Assembly: GCA_023374045.1 (NCBI GenBank) | Contig: CM041779.1 | Coordinates: forward strand, 144,585,485-144,649,484 | DNA: 64,000 nt | DNA from: Limonium bicolor | Lineage: Eukaryota; Streptophyta; Magnoliopsida; Caryophyllales; Plumbaginaceae | Direction of reading: 5' to 3' | Shown here: in pieces, positions 56,976 to 64,000 of the stretch | Numbering within the stretch: the stretch's first letter is position 1 | Layout of the letters: each line of letters begins with the position of its first letter | The notes under the pieces: generated by a model | Told to the model about the DNA's origin: nothing | The model's input: only the letters and a program-made list of their open reading frames with translations | The model's database searches: none | Translations under genes and position numbers: made by a program

Positions 56976-58560
56976 TTATCATTTATAAATGTTTTCATCA
57001 ATAGTTTAAAATGTGCACATGAAAGTTGATAAATGTTTTTAACACTAGGTTAAAGGTGTATCCATAATAATTGATAAATGGTTCCATAGAAGGTTAAAAA
57101 TGTATTCGTCACTATCTACAAACGTATCCATCACTGTCTTCAAACGTATTCATCGATGTATACAAACATATCCTACACTGTATACAAAAGTATCCATCAC
57201 TGTCTACAAACGTATCCATCACTGTCTACAAACGTATCCATCACTGTCTACAAACGTATCCATCACTGTCTACAAACGTATCCATCGCTGTATACAAATG
57301 TATCCTACACTGTATACAAAAGTATCCATCACAGTCTAAAAACGTATCCATCGCTGTTTACAAACGTATCCATCTTTGTATACAAACATATCCTACACTG
57401 TCTACAAAAGTATCCATCACTATCTACAAATGTATCCATCCATCACTGTCTACAAACGTATCCATCACTATCTACAAAAGTATCCATCACTGTCTACAAA
57501 CGTATCCATTACTATCTACAAACGTATCCATCACTGTCTACAAACGTATCGATCACTGTCTACAAGCGTATCCATCACTGTATACAAACATATCCTACAC
57601 TGTATACAAAAGTATCCATAACTGTATACAAACATATCCGTTGATAGCTAAAGATGCATCCATGATTGTGTATTATATGTTATTCTGTAGTGCAAAAAAC
57701 ATACACATGATCATTTATAAATGTTACCATCAATAGCTTAAAATGTACACATGATAGTTGATAACATTTCCAACACTGGGTTAAAAAGGTATCCATGCAA
57801 ATTGATAAATGTTTCCATAGAAGTTTAAAAAATGTACGTATTATCCATCACTATGTGCAAACGTATCAATCGATAGCTAAAGATGCTCCATGGTTGTGTA
57901 TTATAATCTGTAGTGCATTACACATGATCATTTATAAATGTTACCATCAATAGTTTAAAAATGTATACATGATAGTTGATAACATTTCCTTCACTAGGTT
58001 AAAAATTTATCCATGCAAATTGATAAATGTTTCCATAGAAGATCAAAATGTATTCATCATTATGTATAAACGTATCCATCGATAGCTAAAGATGCATCCA
58101 TAACTGCGTATTATATCTTCATCAATTGTGTAAAAATGTATACATGATATAAATGTTTCCATCAGTTGCGTAAAATGTGCAGATGCTAGTTGATAATGTT
58201 TCCAACAATAGCTTAAAATGTGCAGATGATATTTGATAAATGTTTTCAATAGTAGCTTAAAATGTACCGTGATGGTTGATGAATGTTTCCATCAAAAGTT
58301 ACAAAATGTATTCATAGTTGTCTACAAACGTATCCATCGATAGCTAAAGATGCATCCATAATCGCATATCGATACTTTCATTAGTGGCGTAAAAATGTAT
58401 ACATGATCATTTATAAAATTTTCCATCAGTAGTTTAACGTAGACATGATAGTTGATAAATATTTCTACCTTGGTATTAAAGCATATCCATGATAGTAGTT
58501 AAATGTTTGCCGAAACTATAAAATATTGTATCTACGAGAGTATTAAAAATGTCCTTCAAT
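56976..58560. repeat. ~220-bp higher-order repeats with an internal 22-bp minisatellite
   Basis: Units start with ATCATTTATAAATGTT near 56984, 57709 and 57926, with decayed units after about 58140 and 58400. Each contains AGTTGATAA, ATTGATAAATG, TATCCATC and GATAGCTAAAGATGC landmarks. In the first unit the TATCCATCACTGTCTACAAACG segment is amplified to about 24 copies (57103-57645). Confidence 0.85.
57103..57645. repeat. 22-bp minisatellite, ~24 copies
   Basis: Unit TATCCATCACTGTCTACAAACG with few substitutions. Because 22 is not a multiple of three, all three frames stay open in rotation and give long repetitive spurious open frames. Confidence 0.9.
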
Positions 58561-58561
58561 A

Positions 58562-59190
58562 GTTCAAAGTTTATCAAACTTAACTTTTTTGTGCATCACT
58601 TAGTAGTTTGAAACGTAAAAAAAATAGTACATATTTCATCAGAGTATACTCTTCTATATTAGTACAATATTAAGCTCATTTTTATAAATTTATTATTATT
58701 TATTTGTATAACTCCTATTTTTTTTGCTATACTATTTTTAAACTTTAATCATATATAAACAACTTTTAAGATTTAAAACTTATAATATTATAGAGCACAT
58801 ATTAATTATAGTTAAAAATTATTAATAATGTTTTGCTTATTATTCTTTATTATCATTTTTTACTAAAAGGAATTTATGTTAAGAAATGGTACCTTTAAAA
58901 TTTATATATAATAGTCATTAGAATGATGCTAAAAATTTATTACTTTATTTTTATATTAAATTTATTAAATCACATCAGCATTTTGAATTATAAAAAGAAT
59001 TTTAAAATTAAAAAAATTGATTGTTCACGTGACAGCTACTTAGTTATTTCTTCCATTCATGTATATCTCATGTATATGTTCACGTTGAATAATAACACCG
59101 TATCATAGTCATCTTTAGTCATTAAAAAGAACCGATCACCACTTACAATACATTTTTTTCATTCTTATCCGTCAGATTAAAATATCAAAA
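58562..59190. other. AT-rich interior of the 3.5-kb TIR element, no gene seen
   Basis: Very A/T-rich, with only short chance open frames (for example 58923-59108). No repeats or motifs beyond the right terminal repeat that starts about 59195. Confidence 0.5.
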
Positions 59191-59349
59191 TCTATCAATG
59201 GTGGGATGTGAGTCCGTCACTGACGGAAATTATGGTTCCGTCACCAACTCCCCTCGGATCGTTCTGGTGCATTGCTTATCTTCATACAATAATGAGTGAA
59301 ACCGAGCATGATGACTACTTTTTTTTATAAGATTATATATTGCAATCAT

Positions 59350-59839
59350 CCGGGCCGTCTCAATTAATTAGGGGGCTGTGCCAGTTCAAATAAATAATCG
59401 TAATATATATTAAATATTAAATTATGTACAAAAATGTAAATTAATTTAAATAATACTCATTTTTTATTAATAAATATCTAATAAAAGTAATTTTTTAGAA
59501 TAAATAATAAATATTTAATTATGATACAATTTTTTTAAAATAAAATTATTTATTATAGGATATAGTTGTAATATTTCATTTTAAAAGTAAATAATGTACC
59601 TATAGTATATTTATGTCAAGTTATTTATTATTGTATTAATTGTATGTTTTATGTTATATACAATAATAAAGTTCACTAATAAAATGTCATATTCTCATTT
59701 GTAATTTCTTACTTATAATTTTTTATATGAACTATTAATTAACTATATCTAAAAATATAACAAGACCCTTAAAAAATGGAAGCCCTGATAAGTGTGGGCC
59801 TGCATTGCCACCTGTGGCACACCCGCAGAGCCGGCTCTG
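59350..59839. mobile_element. hAT-like MITE, 490 bp, TSD GCAATCAT
   Basis: An 8-bp duplication GCAATCAT flanks it (59342-59349 and 59840-59847), the length made by hAT transposases. The ends are short imperfect inverted repeats: CCGGGCCGTCTC on the left, CAGAGCCGGCTC read inward from the right (9 of 12 alike). The interior is AT-rich and non-coding. The right end is GC-rich (CACACCCGCAGAGCCGGCT). Confidence 0.85.
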
Positions 59840-59847
59840 GCAATCAT

Positions 59848-60421
59848 GCAAGAAAAGCTAGTATTGCATATTAACCGAAAAAGAAAGTGGGGGTTAAATG
59901 GAAACTATAATTAAAGCACGTAATTCAAAACAAACTAGGTGGTCCACCAACTAACGCAAGTGCACAAGCTCCAATCCTCTTCCTTAACAAAAATTATTAT
60001 CCTTTTGTCAAAAAAAGCTGTAGTCCGAAAAACCAGCAATAATATTTCTCCTAAGAGCAAAGAAAAAGAGAAAAGAAAAATAATCCATTATCTTCCCAAT
60101 CGATCCTAATAATCAAGTCAACAAGTCGTCATCTTAACAACCAAAAGTAAATAATAAAAGAAGAATAGCAGTATGTACAGCAGCCAGCGACCGGGTTGAC
60201 ATGTGCAATGAATCAATGTTTGATCATTCGTCTTTCTCTACTAGGTGTGCCATTCGAAACTTTATCCTCCTCTTCCTTCCTTGTTCTGCTGCTTACCTTC
60301 TTCCGCTACTGCAGTGCTCCGCTCCGCCTATGCGTATTTGAATTTCTTTTATCATATCTCCAACTGCAGTTCACCTTCTCTCTCTATCCACAGGTTTGTG
60401 TCTTTCCATGTCATTTCTGCA
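59848..60421 (+). promoter_or_regulatory. Upstream region and probable 5' UTR of the receptor-kinase gene
   Basis: From about 60000 the plus strand turns purine-rich (AAGAGCAAAGAAAAAGAG), then pyrimidine-rich, as in a plant 5' UTR. TATCCACAG/GTTTG at about 60393 could be a splice acceptor of a leader intron. I could not place a convincing TATA box. Two upstream ATG frames (60196 and 60245) overlap the start and may be leader uORFs or intronic. The hAT MITE sits 0.58 kb before the start codon. Confidence 0.4.
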
Positions 60422-62396
60422 ATGAAGCAGTCTGCTTCTACAAACACTTTCCGGTCTCTGTTACTTCTGCTCCTTCACAGTGGATGCTTGCTGCTGATTC
60501 TGATTGCCGGTGCTTCCGATGCCCAAACCACTGCCCCCGCCGAAGGTTGCTCCTCTCTCTCTACCTCACTCTCCTCTTTCTCGCCTCGCCTGCCAGGCTG
60601 GCTCCTTGTCTGTCGCCGACCGGTGTCTCTTGACAGCGTTTAGCAAAGTACGGGCCGGGCCGTGCCGTGCCACCCGTATCGTATATGGACCGTGTTAGTA
60701 TTATGGGTCCATGGCCCACTGGTCAACTCCATCTTCCTGAACACTTCGTGCTGTGTTTGTCTTGAAAAAGCTCTAAGCTTTGTCATCGATTAGCTAATTA
60801 ATACTTCCCATTTTGGGTTTTGACAAGCTTTTTCAATTTAATATTAAAATATAGGATAAAATACTTTTATGAAACAAATTTTAATAACAATTATAGTTTT
60901 TCAGGATTCCATTCTAAAAACTAGATTTATAAATTATGTTATCTGAAATCAACCGAAAGTCCAAATACATTGGGAGAGTCTATTTTTTTTTTTTTTTGAG
61001 ATGAAGGATATTCAACTTGTGAATTTTGGTTAGAAGTTGTGAGGTTATACGATCAGATGACCTGGTCAAAATGGAATGAATGCTGGGGTTCTTACTTCTT
61101 ACATCAAACAGAACGAATGTTTTTGTTGTTTTTACTTGTATTCCTCATACCACCATGTTTTCTCTGATCATAATGATTGAGAATTTGGGGATGGAAATGA
61201 GCAGCGGCGGCATTCAAAGCGGTGTTCAAGCAGTGGGGAATAACCTCCAAGATCAAATGGAATTCGACAGACGAGCCCTGCTCCGGGGTGGCCTTGGGTG
61301 ATATAATCACCATCGACGATACCCAGTATGACCCCTTTATAAAATGCGCTTGCACGGATGGGAATGGCACCATTTGCCACATCACTGCCCTGTACGTTCT
61401 CTACTTTCTTATTTCCAACCTTCTGCCACAACACGCAACTCCATTTGGATAATAGATTAGTGCTGTTCTTTTTTATTTTCTGAAAGGATGTATATAGTTC
61501 TTGTGTATCCAAGGCTATCTTCATTTTTTGTGTTTTTCACTCTTATATGATGTAGAACACATTCTATTGCTCTGAATCCAAGCCCTTTACTATTTCACGC
61601 TTTCTTTACAGGAAAGTTTATGCACTGGATGTAGCCGGTCCAATCCCTGATGAGCTATGGAACTTGACTTACCTGACAAATCTGTATGCTTGATTTGGGA
61701 TTTTATTTTCCATACAAAAATATGCCTCAGAAAATTCGCTTGGTAAACTAAATAGTTGGTGTTTGACTCTACTGTTTCTAATGTCTTGCAGGAACTTAGC
61801 GCAAAACTACTTGACGGGATCTCTATCTCCATCTATCGGCAACCTGACTAGCATGCAGTACCTGTAAAATCATTCTCTTCATCTTAAAAACTTATAATGG
61901 TTTTGTGTTAGGAGGATGAGTGCTAACAGTCTAAGATCACATTTGGGTATCTTGAAGGAGTGTTGGCATCAATGCACTATCAGGAGAGTTGCCATCAGAA
62001 CTGGGAATGCTCTCTGAGCTAATAAATCTGTGAGTATCATCTTAATTTCACTGTCATCATGAAACACTTTGGGCTGTGTATGCTCCTTTAGATTTTTGTT
62101 TCCCTTTCACCCTTTCCGTGTGTTAACATTTCCCCTTCATTGTGGCTATAGAACATATTTTCATATTTCATCATTCTGTTACTGTTTCTGTATATATCTG
62201 TCTAATCGCTCTTTGGTCCTTACATATTGTCTTGTTCATGCCACCCTACTTTGGTGCACCTATATGCAAGCCACGGTGATAAATCACCAATACCTTTTAT
62301 GACATATCGCTTCTAATCCTGCAGGGGCATTGGAACAAACAATTTCTCAGGGTCCCTGCCTTCTGAGCTTGGAAATTTACCAAAACTTAAGGAAAT
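60422..62396 (+). CDS. LRR receptor-like kinase (LRR-VIII-2 / malectin type), first six exons, continues past window
   Basis: Exons: 60422-60545, 61205-61391, 61612-61683, 61792-61863, 61958-62029, 62325-62396, all with GT...AG introns. Exon 1 codes for a signal peptide (FRSLLLLLLHSGCLLLILIA, then GASDAQ). Exon 2 gives the N-terminal cap (FKAVFKQWGITSKIKWN, EPCSGVALGD, FIKCACTDGNGTICHITAL). Exons 3-6 are each exactly 72 nt, one leucine-rich repeat per exon: KVYALDVAGPIPDELWNLTY, NLAQNYLTGSLSPSIGNLTS, SVGINALSGELPSELGMLSE, GIGTNNFSGSLPSELGNLPK. This order and wording match the Arabidopsis At1g56130/At1g56140 family, whose later exons add more LRRs, a malectin-like domain, a transmembrane helix and a cytoplasmic Ser/Thr kinase; those lie beyond the window. 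It acts at the plasma membrane. No stops or frameshifts were seen. Confidence 0.92.
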
Positions 62397-62929
62397 GTGA
62401 GTTACAGACTCATCTACCATAATTATATGAATATGCCAGTTTCGCTGTCCTACTTTGTTTTCCTGATTTTTCTGAGTTACAACTATCCAAATTGTATGCT
62501 CGTTGGGTTCTGCTACTTCTAATGATGCATAATCATGGTGGTCCCAAGACGAGTGCATCTGGTAGTTTGAATTAAGGTCACTCATGATGGGGTGGTGAAG
62601 TTGTTGCTACTGAGAATCTAATGCTAAATGTTGCAGACTTTATTAAGCTACTGAGTTGTCTAATTCAGATTATTAAGCTAGATTGGCTTCTTTTGTGTGG
62701 CATACACTCAGTTTGAATAGCAAAACATAATACATTGCTATAGTTCAGTATGAGATACATTCCAGTAGGGTAGTTTGTATGTTTGTCATGGTTGTTTTTT
62801 TGCATATAAACAAGCTCTAAGAGATCCATTCATCATGGTTGTTTATAGGCTCATTTTGGTGTTATCAGTACATTTTTGTGTCATTTACCCTCAATCAGAA
62901 AATACCTTCTCAGCAAGAACTTCTGTATA
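62397..62929 (+). other. Intron 6 of the receptor-kinase gene, start
   Basis: Donor ATGTGAGTT at 62395-62403. Non-coding and T-rich, as expected for a plant intron. No exon 7 sequence is visible before the repeat that starts near 62930. Confidence 0.7.
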
Positions 62930-64000
62930 GACCTGGCAATTTGGGTCGATGGGTCGGGTTGATACCAACCGTAACCCAACCCTTTTAAAATATCATCAAT
63001 CCAACCCAACCCAACCCAAAAATGAAAGGGTCGGAAAATCATGACCCTAACCCAACTCGTTTAAAATCATTCAACCCTAACCCAACACACCCAACCCATT
63101 TTTTAAGCATACAATAATTTAGATGGATTAGGAGTAGAAATTAATAAAAAAAATCCAAAAACATTAGTGCTAGCTGGCACACTAATTAGGATGAAACAAA
63201 AGGAAGAGAAGTAATTTTGCTTAATCGACCCAACTTTAAATGAATTCCATGTTATGCGAAGAATCTAAAGTACTGCACCAATTTCTCATGAATAGAATAA
63301 CTCGTACTTTCATAAGTTTATTTTTATCAATTTGAGCCTAAAGCTGCACCTCTGTTGGGGAGAAATCATATCTAGATATGCACATGATCCTAGTGCCCTT
63401 AATAAAAAGGGGAACAAAAATGAAAATCTTCATTATGCGTTAGAGAAATATACTAAAGACAAATCTTCTAAAGTTAGAAATAATTTATAAACTGAGAGCT
63501 CAAAGCCTCAAACTATGACTGATAGTTTTAAAATAATTACACCTGTTTAAACTGAGTGCTCATGCCTGAGAAAAGTACAATCACAATTACTTAAACGTTA
63601 CCAATGGTTGAACAACTTTTATGCAGCACGCTATCCGCATTGCTGGCTTCAGAATTCACTAAGAGGTCTAGAAGCAAGATTCTACTTACAAAAAATATAT
63701 GTCGCCTACTTTTGTTCACCCTTCTAGATAATCTAAACATACATATGTTCTCAAAAATATAACGGTAGTGAGATTAAGAAAAACAAACCTTGGGTAGAGA
63801 TGAAGAGCGACATAGACATGAACAACGGCGTAGACAAGAAAGATGGATGTGAGTCTGCAAGACGAGAGCATTAGGGTTTTCAACATTATGTTAAGATTTG
63901 GTTGGGCCCTTTTGTTTGATATGCAGCTGGTTGGGTCGTCGGTTTACTTAAGATTGCTGGATATTATTAAAGGTTGGATAGTCCAACTGCACTTGGGCTT
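62930..64000. mobile_element. Probable transposon insertion in intron 6 (type uncertain)
   Basis: CCTGGCAATTTGGGTCGATG starts a GGGTCGGGTTG / CCCAACCC-rich block (62937-63100) of the kind found at the ends of common plant DNA-transposon repeats. A second block of this type (TTGGGTCGTCGG) appears at 63931-63943 near the window end. The ~800 bp between are AT-rich and non-coding. The element's other end and target duplication are outside or unrecognised. Confidence 0.4.

Larger units (their letters stand above)
55742..59255. mobile_element. 3.5-kb TIR DNA transposon, non-autonomous, probable MULE type
   Basis: GGATCGTTCTGG occurs directly on both sides (55730-55741 and 59256-59267), a duplication of 10-12 bp. 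The ends are inverted: GTGACGGACATGATTCTTCC on the left against GTGACGGAACCATAATTTCC from the right, each followed by GTC..TGACGGAC. No transposase frame is present; the interior is AT-rich and largely tandem repeats (56976-58560). The duplication length fits MULEs better than hAT (8) or CACTA (3). Confidence 0.8.

Noticed and set aside
57100..57644. Long open frames with SITVYKRIHH / CLQTYPSLSTNV repeats
   Set aside because: They are produced by a 22-bp minisatellite whose length rotates the frame; all three frames stay open. Not a protein.

Overview
This is nuclear DNA from a flowering plant, most likely a eudicot with a repeat-rich genome. The evidence is one intron-rich receptor-kinase gene of a plant-specific family and many plant transposable element types (L1-like LINE, Mutator-like element, chromovirus-type non-autonomous LTR elements, TRIMs, Athila/Tat-like LTR elements, a hAT MITE). 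The species cannot be named from the sequence. About 59 of the 64 kb is transposon. The one clear host gene is at the right end (60.4 kb to beyond 64 kb).

Layout. Positions 1-992 are a minus-strand relic of a LINE ORF1 with an RRM plus DUF4283. 1.1-2.1 kb is a decayed gypsy-type gag on the minus strand. 2.2-8.0 kb is a minus-strand L1-type LINE with an open ORF1 and a broken ORF2 (endonuclease, reverse transcriptase, zf-RVT, RNase H). About 8.1-8.4 kb ends in a Stowaway-like terminus. From about 8.6 to 55.7 kb lies one Mutator-like element (MULE) of perhaps 5 kb, recognised by long terminal inverted regions and by transposase fragments (MuDR-type N-terminus, catalytic region, SWIM finger, C-terminal zinc knuckle). 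Successive nested insertions have inflated it to about 47 kb.

Nesting, as read from target-site duplications (TSDs). A minus-strand LTR element (11045-35922, TSD GTATA) sits in a MULE intron. An 18.8-kb coding-free element with 6.7-kb LTRs (15983-34745, TSD ATAAC) sits inside one of its LTRs. Further right, an Athila/Tat-like element carries in its interior a second, related element (TSD AGAGG) and in its 5' LTR a 5.8-kb solo-LTR-like unit (49026-54840, TSD CTTAT). Two 0.5-kb TRIM elements lie in opposite orientation at 36746-37255 and 45942-46452.

The most striking observation is that the two TRIMs have exchanged flanks. Their 5-bp TSDs match only crosswise, and both the MULE transposase and the nested LTR element become continuous if 37256-45941 is flipped. 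I read this as an inversion of about 8.7 kb caused by recombination between the two inverted TRIMs.

Right of the MULE are a 3.5-kb TIR element with a 22-bp minisatellite nested in about 220-bp repeats, a 490-bp hAT-like MITE with an 8-bp TSD, and the first six exons of an LRR receptor-like kinase gene whose sixth intron carries further repeat sequence up to the window edge. I found no structural RNA gene, CRISPR array or prokaryotic feature.
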